DNA from: Earliella scabrosa
Taxonomy: Eukaryota; Basidiomycota; Agaricomycetes; Polyporales; Polyporaceae
Reading direction: 5' to 3'
NCBI GenBank assembly: GCA_022605405.1
Contig: JABYQQ010000007.1
Location: 2,534,437-2,598,436 of the forward strand
Length of the DNA stretch: 64,000 nt
The translations under genes and the position numbers were made by a program. The notes below the pieces were generated by a model. It was not told where the DNA came from and searched no databases. It was given only the letters and a program-made list of their open reading frames with translations. Positions 22,901 to 35,013 of this stretch are shown here, one piece after another. Every line of letters begins with the position of its first letter. The stretch's first letter is position 1.

Positions 22901-25900
22901 CTGTCTGGCTAACATACTGTTAATCAGGATAGTTAGCGCACCTACGTCATGCTTTGGCTCCCATTCTGTGACACGGTTGTACTTGGTGGATGCTCTATTA
23001 ATTGCATATAGTAGCGCAGAAAGACCGAGGTGTGCTGGTAGGGATGATTTGGTGATGTAATCTGTTACATAGTATATCAACGCCTTTGCTCCTTCTCCCG
23101 ATCCAATATGCTTTAGATCCATGTTAGCTTTCATCAAGAATATTACCAGGTCATTGTAGTTAGCAATCCAAGGGTGTAAACGACGTACTTGCACAGACCC
23201 GGTTTCTGGATCGATGGAGGTCTGAGCTCTTGTTATTCCATCCATCCGCATGCGACAGTTGCTGTTTGAACGAGATTCTCCTCGTTTTAGATACTTCCAG
23301 CAAGTTTCAGTGTGTTCGTGCCAATTGTATTGCTTCACGAGTTCGTTAACGTGGTTAGTGTACTGTTGGGTGAATTCATCATCGCTCAGTTCATTCAGTT
23401 GCGGTCCAGCCATAGTACCAGGGTGTATTTCACCCGCTGATTCCTGTACCTTTTTCCGAGTGAGAGGCCTGCCGTCTGGTTCGTCCACGACAGCGGTAGT
23501 GCCGAGAAGTTCACATTTTATGAGACTCTCTAACCATCTAAAGAGGTCAGCTTGGTACTGCTCTGAATTCATCATCGCGTCCCTCATCTGTTGTGGGGAT
23601 GGATGTCCTTCAAGCCAGATCAGCATGTGACAGTGCAGGGTTCCCCTTGCTTGCGCTTCGACTGTTCCGTAGTACGCGATGCACTTACCAAATAATCCTC
23701 TCTCCTTTGCGCCGTACCGTAAGATGATGTTGATGAACGAGGAAATCATAGTATGAAAGAATTTCGCGCACGCCCCTGGATGCCGAGCGACGAGTAACTT
23801 TCTTTGCCACTCCGTTAGTTCATGACCATATTCCATCGCTTGATATGGAATGTCTTTACCTGTGAAGAGACGGACCAGCGGGTTGTGAATATCCGAAGGA
23901 TTCAGAGTGATGAAAAACGCTGGAGTCCCATGGAAGTTCACCAAGGCTCGGATTTCATTGCGCATGTTTAATTTGTAACCCGAGGTTCCAGGAAGATCGT
24001 GGAGAACTGTGCCTACTTCGTTGATGAGACTCAGAATATTCTTCTCCTCTTGTGTCTGTGGTTCATGCGAGGGATTACGATCGAATTTTAGTACCATATT
24101 TTCAAGCGTCTCCTTGTTGACGTCGAGGAGACGACGTATGATATCGCGTTGTTTCGACGCCTTGACTCGGAACTTGACGGAGTCGCATATGTGCTTTTTC
24201 TGTAGGATATTATAGTAGACAAATGCAAAGTCTGCGTCCCGTTCAAAAGGACTGTTATCAATCTGCATAAGATACTTGAGTTGTTCATCCATTGTGATGG
24301 GAATTAAGCGGTTGGGTTCGTGAAAACCGCCAATACCCCAAGGATCTAAATGTGGAAATAACCACGTCAGTAAACTCGGATTCTCAAAATCGGGTACGAA
24401 TCTGTCTCCGGCTTGCGATCTAATAAACCGACCTTGAGTTAAACAGTGATTGAGTGCCTTCAGCTTCATGTCTCTGTACGACACAGGGGAGTCGTCCCCG
24501 CATGTATATCCAACATTCTCCATGAGTATCGGTTGGTCGGGTGACGGTACCCTCGTCTTCTACGTTCCGTCTTGTGTAGTCTGCTGTAGCTGCCTTTGTT
24601 GCTTCATTCTCTTCGAGGAAGCCGATTTCCATGGCACATGGAACTCCGAGATCTTTTGTAGCGTTGTCCTGCGCAAATAGAAGGTCGAGGTTCCTCTGGC
24701 TATAGCCATGGAACGCGGAGTCGCATTCATAGTGAGGATTCTGACTCACCAAGAACTTGGCGATCGTTTGAACCCTAGATTTTCGTGCGAGGATAGGGCT
24801 CAGCTTCCCGATGGTTTCCTTCGACGGTTTCTGCTGTCCAATAAATACCGCGCAGACAGTATCACGGACAACTTCAGGAGGTGGTGGTAACACGGTGTTT
24901 AAATGGGTAGAGTTTTGGGGCATGATTAGAACGTTACCTCGAATGCACCATTGAGAAAAGTTCGGACTGTCTCTGGGTTCCGGCGCATTATCTTGTAGCG
25001 GTCTATCCCGTTTCCGAAGTTCAGCAAATCGATACGATATCCGACTAGCTCTTGCTCGAGATACTAGTAGGCGGTCGCATTGTGTACTATCCTGAAATGC
25101 GATACGTACCTCAGATGGCAAAGCCTCGAAGCCATAGTAGAGCCAGTTAGCCAGACAGAGTCGAGGCATGCGACGCTTGGTCACTAGCTCTCTATGGCAT
25201 ATACCACATAATGTCAATGGTGCTAATTGTTGTGTATTTGACATACCTTTGATGCATAGTAGAGCACGTTGGTAGAGCTCGAAATTGTAGTTTGTTGGCA
25301 GTACGTGGGAGGGCAAATTGTCGTTGCGCAACAAGTCTAGTTGAATGCTGTGGGGTTCGACCTCTTTTCCTTCGCTGCGTGGGGTCCGCCGGGCACATAC
25401 GGCGCACACCACAGGTAGCAGGTTCTCTGCAGTGAGAGAGCTTTGCCAACTGTGGATAATTGAGTGTTGAAGTGCTTTGTCCGCGACTCGAAGGTATGGA
25501 ACGTCAGGAGGCACTGCATTTATGTTGCTAGTCCTCCTTCGGGACACGACTTCGGTCGTACGAGGTGCACGAAGAGTGGTAAATAGATAAACGGCATTAT
25601 GACAATGCTCACCGCATATATGACTTTGCAGCTTCTCTTGCAAACTTGCAGCGGTGTCTCGATTAACACATTTGACATGATGGACATTGGCTATGGCGCG
25701 TAAATCGGCAGTGCGCCACATCGCGTACATTGAAAGCAGCCGAGAGAGCGGTGCATTGACCACAACATCATCGACATGAACATCTAACATTGACAGTGAC
25801 AGGACAGTCATTATGGTATGAACACCTTGGAAAAGGTGGCTGTAGTCTGGATCGAAATCCGACATATCGCACCAACGAAGGGTTAACATTCCTTGTGAAG

Positions 25901-26325
25901 TGCGCGCGACCTGAGCTGTAGGTCGAAGTAAGTATACCATCGTGAACATGAAATGTCAGAGCACATGCGCACCTATGCAAGGGTCGTCCGCGTCTACAAT
26001 GTTGGTGGATAGTGCTGCACAGACTGCTAAATCATAACAGGTTAGTGGTGTACGATTATATATATATATATATATCAGCTCACCATCTGTGTCATCGAGC
26101 TCGTTGGTGTCACGCGATTTGTCCGCATGAGAGCTCGATCCAGGATGACCATCTGGGACGTGCGTGCCAGTTTCTGCAGCGTGTTTGATATGAGTTGTCG
26201 CCTGTATTCTATACAGTAATGACAAACGTACCGTCATCCCGCAGCATATCCGGGGTTATGGCAGCTATATTCAAGGCTCCTAGGAGATCCTCGAGCTGCG
26301 ATATATGAGTTGTTTGAATCGTCAT
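19937..26325 (-). mobile_element. Helitron Rep-helicase gene (one frameshift)
   Basis: Rolling-circle transposon protein. Three short N-terminal exons (from about 26325) splice into a frame running to 24420. It carries a DUF6570-like segment (RLCLANWLYYGFEALPSEVR, then LLVSRARA). A second frame, 24523-19937, takes over by a +/-1 shift near 24.55 kb. It has the Helitron N-terminal region (WLFPHLDPWGIGGF), the HUH motif in GTLHCHMLIWLEG, the tyrosine motif YYVTDYITK, and a complete PIF1-type helicase: Walker A GGVGGTGKS, Walker B LIIDEVS, GDFGQLKPV, and the terminal SQGRSLDYAIVDPASALSLQ...VMLSRVRN. No second inactivating lesion was seen. The TC and CTRR ends were not located, so element borders are unknown. 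The frameshift may mean recent inactivation, a sequencing error or a missed intron. It separates RNR large subunit A from the small subunit. Confidence 0.88.
26057..26075. repeat. (TA)n microsatellite in a Helitron-gene intron
   Basis: A pure TA run of about 19 bases inside an inferred intron with GTGAGC at its 5' end (minus strand). Confidence 0.85.
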
Positions 26326-26701
26326 TGAAGACTGGGTTTGAGGGGTGAATCGGATCTGCGGAGGACACTCGTTATAAACTAGATACGAACCGTGAAGTTT
26401 GTTCGCATATCGTAGTTGATTCCCGCGAGTTTTTATCATGATGATCGTTCAACATGAACGACGATGGGTGAATCATTAGATCATGTATGATGAGTACTCA
26501 CCTCGGTCAGGTCGAGATACCGTGAACGTTGAGAACCTAGATTGATTGAGATCCATCACAATGTTGATTGGTTTGGTGCATGATGCATCGTAGGTTGTAT
26601 ATCTGTGATCAAGATACTGATGTGATCAAAGTTATAAGTAGTATATCAATGGGCGCTTATATGTGGCTTAATAACGTGGCTCGAAGATGGTCGGAACCGT
26701 C
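26326..26701. other. Divergent region between the Helitron gene and the RNR small subunit
   Basis: Holds TCATGATGATC/CGTTC...GAACG motifs around 26436-26465 that recur elsewhere in intergenic DNA of this window. A minus-strand frame reaches 26439 and could be an alternative Helitron start. Confidence 0.45.
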
Positions 26702-27811
26702 ATGTCATCCCATCTTAACCACGACAATCGTGCGCGATATGTACTATTCCCCTTGCAATGGCCTAAAGTATGTCGTCGTACGATTAACTGAGGTGGCTGC
26801 TGTATTGACAATCTCGTAGATATGGGACGCCTATAAGCAGGCACAGAAAACCGCTTGGATAGCAGAGGAAATCCATCTCGGTGTCGACCGTCTACACTGG
26901 AAGACCTTCTTGACCCAAGACGAGCGCAAATTCCTCTCGATAATCTTTACCGCGTTTGCTGCCTTTGGCAGAATCATCATGGAGAGTCTTGTTCATCGTT
27001 TCTGCGCCGAAGTCGACATTCCAGAGGCGAGGTGCTTCTATAGCGTTCAAATGACAATGTACGCCCTATGATATCTATTGCCTATACGCACTCATTTTGA
27101 TATTACAGCGAGAACGTGCACGCGGAGGTATACAGTCGCTTCGTTCATGAGATACTTCATGATTCGATTGAACGGCAGCAACTGTCTTCTGCATTGAACG
27201 TCCAACCCGTCAAAGCCAAGACTGAGTGGTGCCTCAATTGGTTACAGTCCTCGACCTCCGATCTTCCGACTCGTGTTGTTGCTCTTGCGGTTGTGGAGGG
27301 AATATTTCTATCCTCTTCGTTCGCTACCGTATTCTGGTTCGGCCATCGTGGGCTTATACCCGGAGTAGCTCGAGCGACTGAGCTCATTTCCCGAGATGAA
27401 GGCCGACATACTCGGTTCGCTTGTCTTCTCTACAAAGAACTGGACAGTCCAGTTCCAGAGGCCACCGTTCATGCTATGATACTGGAAGCGGTCGAACTCG
27501 AACATGCGTTTTTCGCTTGTATGTCGAGTTTATGGTTGCACCATCGTCTATCGCTGAGCTGACCCATTACTTCTTCCTAGTTGCCTTGCCGCGCGCATAT
27601 TCGGATATGAATGTTCAGCTTATGCGCGATTATGTGGAGTTCATCGCCGACCAGTTGCTATCTTCCTTGGGTTTCACACCTTTGTTCTACAGCAATAATC
27701 CTGTTTGTATTCCTTGCTTGTTATATCCCGTCCGTCGCTAAAGATATTGTTTCTTTCGAATAGTTTACCTTTGTAACCGAAACAACATTCGGACGCGCTC
27801 AGACGTTGTAG
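26702..27811 (+). CDS. Ribonucleotide reductase small subunit, atypical and short
   Basis: Class I RNR beta chain, which normally holds a di-iron/tyrosyl-radical cofactor for the alpha chain. Five exons splice to 294 residues. Visible landmarks are ARYVLFPLQWPK, AWIAEEIHL, ENVHAEVY (Glu and His ligands and the radical Tyr), VVEGIFLSSSFATVFW (Glu ligand) and LISRDEGRHTRFA (Glu, His ligands). The first ligand, Asp in the usual AASDGIV context, is replaced: the gene reads FAAFGRII. The C-terminus stops at NPFTFVTETTFGRAQTL, about 45 residues before the usual end. It therefore lacks the last helix and the flexible tail that docks to the large subunit. Most ligands and the tyrosine remain and the frame is intact, so it may be an accessory small subunit, like yeast Rnr4, rather than a pseudogene. 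Start inferred from the exon with ARYVLFPLQW. Confidence 0.85.
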
Positions 27812-28053
27812 GGGCGATTGGTGTCGTGATTTGTAATAGTGCTTCTATTCGACGTTCAATGTCTTACTGCAAGCAGATTGTATTGTTCGTTGTACAATGC
27901 GAACATGACGTCCTTGAAGTAGAACGCATTGCATGTGACACTTTATCGTACCATTTGACGTAGACAGATTTGTTTGTACATCGCCGAACAATGTTTCTGA
28001 ACGTAAAACAGTCATGCAGGAAGCCGTGACTCTATCGCAACATCTAAGATACA

Positions 28054-29026
28054 CTAAGGGGGGCAATGGCAGCCAGCGACGTGGACGCGTGCGCGCGCGA
28101 ATGGATGAATCGGACACCACGGACTACCGCCACGGACCCAACGCGTTCCAAGTCCAAGAAGTTCCTGCCCGTCAAAGCTGACCGTCATACATCCTCGATC
28201 TCCAAAGCTTCTCTCGACGCATGGCGCGAGCCAAGAGCGAGTGCATCGGCGGATGACCTTGTTCTTATCGAGATCCCAGTTGTCCGGCGACGTCCTGAAG
28301 TTGATGCCGAGGGAGGCGTATCGGGCAACAAGCCAGACGAATCCGATAGCGTTGTTCGGAATAGTGAGGCGACTGAGATGTAAGAGAGAACAGTTGCGAA
28401 GGGTGATGGACGGGTAAGCGGAGCAGAATCCGTCGGCGGTGAGGTAGTTCATGAGGAAGGTGCATCCGGAGAATGCGACAGGAGTACTGGGAACTCCGTC
28501 CACCGCTGTACTTCCGGTAATTGCCACCACGATCTTGAGTTGGCCTACTCCGCGAGATAGAGTGACGACTCAGGAGACACCCCCGAGAACGCTCCGGACG
28601 CTCGCGAAGCAGTAGTTGGCGTGGTGATTGTTCGTGGGCTTGTCGGACTCCACGTAGAATCCACAGGTGTATTTGAGATAGTTGATGAAGGGTTCGCGGG
28701 TCTGATAGGGGACGCTGAAGGGGTAAGGATAGGGATGCGCGGTGTCCGTGAGGAAGGAGAACGCTCCAGAGCTGGTGACTATGGCGTTGTTGTCGCGCAT
28801 GACGGTAAATAGCTCGTCTACGTTCGACACGATCCTGTGATGAATGCATCAGCTGTGAGATGATCGCCAGGACGCATTGGACTCACTTGCGGAAAAACAT
28901 GGTGTGACGGTGACGCAACTCTTCCATGACGACCGCAGAGATCGTCGGGTGGAGCCCGCGACATTTCAGCAGCAAGATCGGCGTCCTGATGAAGACGACG
29001 ATGCGGCGGATAATCTCTTCGGACAT
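28054..29026 (-). pseudogene. F-box/nucleotidyltransferase pseudogene
   Basis: Exon 1 has an F-box-like stretch (MSEEIIRRIVVFIRTPILLL). After an intron with GTGAGT/CAG ends the frame continues as RIVSNVDELFTVMRDNNAIV and later FLMNYLTADGFCSAYPSITL, matching the FLTADGCGCGFPAGT region of the 4.96 kb gene. Two lesions are visible. A run of five T near the end of exon 1 puts the downstream exon out of frame; one fewer T would restore phase. A TGA also follows SVRSVLGGVS. The GS and DLDIYV motifs of the active paralogs are already lost (TSSGAFSFL and no DxD). I read it as a decayed member of the family. A sequencing error could explain the T run but not the missing motif. Confidence 0.6.
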
Positions 29027-29918
29027 CAAAGGTTGGGACGGAACAACGGTGCTAATAATCTGTGTGAGGATGGGTGGTAGACGCAGAGTGGCATACTTAC
29101 AGAGGCATGGTGAACGCGCAAAGACAACCGGCTGATGCAGAAAGCGTAATCAATAGGTACGCCTTTAAAGCATTTCCTGAGGCGCTTGCACTTCGCACTC
29201 GTGTCCCTGATGACGTCTTGCCGTGCGAGTGTTCTGGTCTGCTGCTCTCCGATGATGAACGAGCACTGCGATGGAAGCCATGCGCGAGTCAGCATTCGAC
29301 CGGAGCGTCACTAATGCGCGTTCTCCCAGATCTAATTAGTTGATCGTGTGCATATCAGCTTATCATCCTTAAAGCACGACCTTCTGATATGCTTACATAT
29401 ATGATATGGACCACTGTTGACGATGTTATTGATGTTATATTGACGGTGTGTCCTCATACTGAATGATTGAATCTGTCGAATATAATAGCGATTTCCTTTG
29501 TGTTGATTCTCCTCGCGCGACTTCGAGTATGGATCGAACGAACGAACTGGTCATGATTACATGATGATGATGATGGTCGGTCGATTGATCATGACCTGAT
29601 ATTCTTCTGTTAGATATGGGATCATCGATTCCATGTGTTTGTGTCAATCGAGGTGCGGAAGGGCTTACAGGTAGCTCCACTGTCGCTTCCATCGAATAAT
29701 CATCGATGGATTTTTGTTGTCTTTACCTCTCTATCCATCGTTAAAGAGCTTCGTGAGATAGAATATGATCAGATAAATCGACCATGATTTGATTATTGAA
29801 CAATGGAGCACTGCGATGCGATAGATCATAGAAGCCGACTCTCGTTGGTGACCTGTCGCGTCCAGAGCTACATGTATAAAATCGACCGTCTACCTCCGAG
29901 TCGTCAATTCTTCACAGC
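29027..29918. other. Intergenic, rich in ATGATC/TCATGA motifs
   Basis: No supported gene. An 89-codon ORF at 29074-29343 has no motif. The second half is AT-rich and contains many TCATGA, GATCATGA and ATCGA blocks, including an inverted repeat at 29549-29596. Confidence 0.5.
29549..29596. repeat. Inverted repeat GGTCATGA...TCATGACC
   Basis: Eight-base arms flank 32 bases made largely of ATGATG and TCGGTCGAT. It could be a two-site regulatory element or a small cruciform. Similar TCATGA/GATC blocks recur near 26.4, 40.3-40.5, 58.0 and 63.95 kb. Confidence 0.5.
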
Positions 29919-30502
29919 ATGAACGCACAGAACCAGCTTCCTCTCGTCAACGGTTTCCTTACACCGAGGTCAGTAGTCCAGAACGACTCATCGAAACTTT
30001 GCTGACGTCGGGGTAGGGATAACCAATTCATGGATACCGATCCACCCTCCGACACGGAATCCATGCCGTCCCTTGCTACCGAAAGTTCTGGTTCTTCGTC
30101 TTCTGACGACGAGAACACTCCGCCCAATCATGATGTAGAGCCCGTGTACTTTGTCGACCACCTCCGAGAGCTCTATCCGAGACAGGGCGATGTTCGGCTT
30201 GTCACTCATCTCGAGCAGTACCTCTGCCTCATCTACCAGGGTCGCCCGGTTCGTCTAACACACAATATCGTGACTCACCTGGTCGCTGACGATGTCCTTA
30301 GCTCTACTTCAGACTGCGAGTCAGAATTGAGCGCGTAGGACGTGGCGTTCCCCATCCATCGGTAGAAGTCAACTTTGTCGACAATCTCCCCGCCGGGGAG
30401 GGACAGTTTCGCACAGTCTTCACTTTCTTGGCTGAGGACTTGAAGGAGAAGCTATTGGATGAGATACGGGGCGCACTTGGCTGGGGAGATGAAGAGATGT
30501 AA
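29919..30502 (+). CDS. Small hypothetical protein, three exons
   Basis: Exons 29919-29968, 30017-30248 and 30302-30502 join in phase (introns 48 and 53 nt) to give 160 residues. The N-terminal third is acidic and Ser-rich (SLATESSGSSSSDDE). The rest is a compact alpha/beta region with EPVYFVDHLRELYP, YLCLIYQGRPLYFRLRVRIE and EVNFVDNLPAGEG, ending LGWGDEEM. A TATA-like tataaaat lies about 45 bases upstream of the ATG. No family was recognised. The clean splicing and upstream TATA box make it a likely expressed gene. Confidence 0.6.
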
Positions 30503-31894
30503 ATGTTTGATATCATCGAGCACATGATGCTGGTTTCGTATGTCAAGCAATCATAGAGTCGTTGTGTATGGATATGCGGAGTTGTGGATATGGAATGTAA
30601 CGGGCGCGTTTTCGTTGAGTTGAATTTGTCACGTGGTATGTTGATCGACTTTTCGAGTCCGACGCTCAGCGCTCCCACCCCGCCTTCTCCTCCTCCCACT
30701 TCCTGCGTCAACACGCATCCTAATCCAACTACCTTGCTACTAGGAGGATTGCTGTTCCGCCTCCGTTGAAGGTACTGAAGCTCTCAACATAAGTCCACAC
30801 AGTCCCAATATCCACTAATATTCATGTACGGACACGATCGTAAGCATACTTGTCTGTGTGCGCAACGCCTGTCTTTGGCGTTTTGCATCGGCCCATAAAA
30901 TGACAGGTATGATACACTCTGACTATGGTGGATGTTATCTCTCTTGTTCGCGCTGACTGGGCTTACCTCGTTGCATTCCAGTCGAGTGTTTCCATGTCTG
31001 GTGAGATGGACACGTCAACGTCAAACACCGTATCATCGACGGTGAGTCTTATTTCGCTATGCAAGGCCGTGCTGGGAGGTATGAGCACATCGAGACTATC
31101 TCCTCCTCTCGATGTTCGGACGAGGAACGTAAGCATGTCGTGGTCGGGGTTCGAACACGAGTCGTCCGCTCGTCCGTGCTATCTCCTTCGAGGTTGTCGA
31201 CGAGCTCTTTGACATGTCTATTCCTCGCTCGAGGAACAACGCGCCGTCTTCTTAATTTGCACTTCTCCCGTCGTCTCGCGTTGCTACACCTTCTTGGATG
31301 GCATCGTCCCTGACCTCTTGCATTCTAGTCGCTTCAATCTCCAACGCTATCGTGACCACTTGAAGACTTTGTGAAACCTGTTCTCGATACCAGCTCATGC
31401 CGAGAAGCACAGAAGCACTACCGCTTCAAACCACCCGTCCGCTATGTCCGGTGTTATCAGGTATGTTCGGTTCTAAATTGTGGCGCCGTTATTAAAATGT
31501 TTGTATATACACACGATTAGACAGAAAACCTCCTCTACGTCGTATGAATGTGTGGAACCAGAGGCCAACGCATGAAATTCGGTTCCAACACTTATTCGGG
31601 TACAACCATCGATTTACATCGGGCATTCGATTCTTTCCGACCTCGTCTCGCGATCCATGATGTTAGTAACTGGTCATCCGATGAGCGATCATCCGTTACT
31701 CATTTGAATGTATACCGCATGTCGACGATATGCTTCTGTTCGATTGCGCGCTAAGCGTGATTTATATCCTGTGCGAATTCTCATCCTTCCGGTAGTAGTC
31801 GCGGGATTTGTCTTGGTGCGCCACATCGTAGTCTGTATGTTTGCAAGCTTACTGACATCTCAGACAGCCGCATAATTCGACCAACTACTTGCAG
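30503..31894. other. Region with unresolved coding fragments
   Basis: Several frames between 30.9 and 31.75 kb look partly coding (for example a segment with FGSNTYSGTTIDLHRAF at about 31.57 kb), but I could not chain them into a gene. They may be 5' exons of the next gene or relics. Confidence 0.35.
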
Positions 31895-32775
31895 ATGAAT
31901 GCATTTCGCCAGGTTCTACATGCTCAGCGACCCAGTCCACATCTACGCGACTGGCTACCTGATGGTATCTTGATTCCGCCTTGGGTAAATAATGCTTCGT
32001 TATGGTGAGCTTGTTTCATTTCAAAAAGTGCCTCTGTATGTTCATGTATCGTGCATCTAGTGCGATTCAAGACGTTTTCATGAACCATGGTTGCGTTCAT
32101 CCTGCGTACTTGTTGACAGATCTGCCGCACGACGCGTGGTGGGAGACCAGCGTTAATGGCGATAGACTCTGTACGAAGGGCGACATCATACGCGTTATCG
32201 TTGTTGGCGTCCTGGAGCATATATCTTTCGGTGTTTCAAGTACCCAGGATCAACGTAACTGTGTAACCGTCTCTCTCATGCGTGGGTCTGACTGTGATGC
32301 CGTATCGCATCTTGCGCAGTACTGCCGCGACGGGTATGGTGAGGATGATCTTACTATTGACGTTATGAACGTTCTGACTGCTAGTACATTACAGATTACG
32401 CTGTTTATCCTTGATCGCATGCTCTCACCGCATATGTACCTAGTACTCGTGTTGCTATCTCCGTAGGACTATCCCATCACATCTGTATGACCATTACTGA
32501 CTACATCTTCAGGTTTTCGACAACGTATACGATTCTTCATCACACGGATACTTTTACGGGAGACCGTCTCCAAAGTGCCATGTCGATCGATTCTTGGTTG
32601 GAGACGTGATTGTCCTTGAAGTGGAACTCGGACGGGTAAGTGTAGAAGAGGACGAATGCTGGGCTATAATGCCTCATTTGCTTAGCATCAGCCAGCTTGT
32701 ACCTCGTCCGCGATCTTGATCATCCGATATTGGATACTCGTGAACACGGATTCATCAATCGACCGAGATCAATAG
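31895..32775 (+). CDS. GD[IA]V-type protein, tandem copy 1 (model approximate)
   Basis: Exons from 31895 (MNAFRQVLHAQRPSP, then DWLPDGILIPPW) continue through an intron to IQDVFMNHGCVHPAYLLTDL, a beta-rich stretch (NCVTVSLMRG), and after another intron VFDNVYDSS and DRFLVGDVIVLEVELGR. The last two segments align with IADRIYDAS and WELAQGDIVVLECFLVR of the next gene. Block spacing is similar too, so the pair is probably a tandem duplication. The final exon is uncertain: two acceptors are possible after 32.65 kb. No function is known. The GD[IV]xVL core loosely resembles that of the GD[IA]V proteins at 10 and 57 kb. Confidence 0.42.
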
Positions 32776-32904
32776 CCATCAAAGGTGAATCAGGATTGAT
32801 GACATGAACGAAAATAACTCACCCGTAACAGTCTACGCTGCTTGCGAATTGAATTCAATGCCTTAAATGCCCTTGCGCACCCGGTGACTACCGTCATCAC
32901 CCTC

Positions 32905-33947
32905 ATGACATCTCCGCGTCCCCTCCGAGTCCTCGCGGGCTCTAGTGAATGTCGCCCGTCTCTTAAGCGTCAACGGTACGTTACATAGCTCGTTTATGAC
33001 TCGTTGCGTGACTCATCAACAACTAGTGTCTTGAGTGACGACGAGTCCGGATCTGAAGACGAGGACTCTCAGCTTGTTGTTGGAAGCATCGACAATGAGT
33101 CTGAAGAAGAAGTGCCTCGTACGCCTGAGGTCCCTACCGCGCGCTTCGAGTCAGTATACCATTTGTTTGTTCTGAATTAAATATGTTGACATTGTTCTCG
33201 CAGTGCCTCGTTTGATATCAAGAGTATTTCCACCCTCGTGAACGTTCCAATGGCCGTAATCGAGTGAGTAATTTGACTATGATACCTACGTCCGTATCGC
33301 TCATTTCTTAGACGTCTCCCTCGGTTCATCACGTTCAATTACACTTTTGGGCCGTGGTTTGGCATGGGTGCTACTCTGCCGAGAACGACATGGTATCCCT
33401 TTGGACCGGAGATGTCCGCGCTTCAATACGTGGACAAGCCCATTCGCCTGTGGGCTACAGGGATGCTAGTCTCCATGAACGTATCGGTACCCGGGGAGGA
33501 TCAGTCACCGCACACGCGCATCGCGATCAACCTCATCAACAAGACCGACATGCAGGTGGCCCGCGCTTTGTTAAATCTCGCTGGAGAGAGCTACAAACAT
33601 CCGATCGTGACTCTGAACGCTGTGTGCGTGAAGCCATTCGCGTCGGTAAGTGTGGGATACAGACCGACTCGGTGTAGCTTAACTCATCATGTTCACAGAT
33701 CGCCGATCGTATCTATGATGCGTCTTACCGCTATACACTGGCCGAACGCATGCCAACGCTACCGTTCTGGGAGCTCGCTCAAGGTGATATCGTCGTCCTT
33801 GAATGCTTCCTTGTCAGAACGAAGGTCGGTTATCGTTGGTGTGGTAGTTTCCACGCGAAGTCGTTGATGGTGATATGGCGGAAACCGCGCACTTCGGTCA
33901 ACATCGTCGACAGTGCGCCCACGTTCCCTCCCTTCTGGTACTTGTAG
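32905..33947 (+). CDS. GD[IA]V-type protein, tandem copy 2
   Basis: Five exons with standard GT-AG introns keep one frame. The N-terminus is basic then strongly acidic (VLSDDESGSEDED, NESEEEVPRTPE). It is followed by RLPRFITFNYTFGPWFGMG, TWYPFGPEMSALQYVDKPI, a beta-rich part (RIAINLINKTDMQVARALL), IADRIYDASYRYTLAERM, the core FWELAQGDIVVLECFLVR, and an end in PTFPPFWYL. It pairs with the gene just upstream. Function unknown. The acidic N-terminal region suggests a nuclear or chromatin-related protein, but this is only a guess from composition. Confidence 0.6.
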
Positions 33948-35013
33948 TCTATATCTGTGTTTCATTGCAACATACGTCACGTAGAGCCCAAAGTCAGTAC
34001 AGGTTGTAGTCGTCATACGAACTTGAATTGTGCGGGACGGTAAAGAACGCGTCAGTATCATTGAGGTATGCGCACTGAAGACATCGAGCACACTGACAAC
34101 CAGATGAAGATCCTTCGTTCGATCCTATGAATAATCGGTATACATAGCTCTTTCAATACCTTCCAACCGCGAGACACCCGATGTGGCATCGTGTTATTAG
34201 AATTCTCGAACCACATGTTCTGGTTCGCCCCCTCCTCCTCAATTGCCTCCTCTCGTACTATAGACGTCTGCTGGATTGCGATAGCAACGACAGAGATGTG
34301 ACCGTGTCATTATCATTCCCGTTCAGAGCAACGTATGTAGCACTCGTACGCTTTCTATTCTTCTCTCGCCTTATGCGTCGTGCCATCCGCCTCCCAACTG
34401 ACGATGAACCGGTCCTCCATCTTGTCGTCGGAGATGGTGCTATCGTCGGACTGTGCCCCCCCCCGAACGTCATCTTCGTATGCCACCCTCGTGGCGCCGT
34501 TCTGACTTTGGGGAACACGTGGCATCGGTGAGGGGAGCCAAGCGGTCCCCGTAGGCATACACACTGCGACTTTCGCCTGGGCCTCGCAACGTCTCGTAGG
34601 ACGCCACGACGGACTTCTCGGCATATCGTGGAACCGTACCCAGCTTCTTGAGTTGATTACGGTTCTGCTTCTTGCACGGTCCTCAGGCCGAGGACGGAGG
34701 TGCATCGGGGTAGTCCTCCGACAGGCCGTGAGCGCGCGAACACATCCGAAGAGGGCGTAGGGGTGAGCGTCCTCGTTCATCATGAGGGCATTGAGCTTGT
34801 GGCGGGCCTCGAGGGCAACGTGCCAGTTTTAATCCGCTTCCGTTTTGTCGACGTCCTTTGAGCAAAAGCTGGCGGTGTAATCACTCGTGTACACGCGGTT
34901 GAGGAGCTGCTGCTCAACTTTGTGGACGGAGTCGTCAAGGAGGAGGGTGGTGAGCGCGGAGTAGGTCTGTGGATAACTCTCTTCGGGAGAGATATGGCGG
35001 TCATCACTCGGTC
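33948..35013. other. Broken coding remnants, minus strand
   Basis: A minus-strand frame with SYPQTYSALTTLLLDDSVHK and NRVYTSDYTASFCSKDVDKT is interrupted by TAA and then continues as WHVALEARHKLNALMMNEDA. The look is of a decayed gene, but the family is not recognised. Confidence 0.35.

Noticed and set aside
24420..24560. An intron joining the two Helitron frames
   Set aside because: The only GT...AG pair that bridges them would be about 33 nt or shorter, below the usual size here; a frameshift is simpler.
29074..29343. 89-codon plus-strand gene
   Set aside because: No motif, no splice support, and it overlaps the 5' flank of the F-box pseudogene on the other strand.
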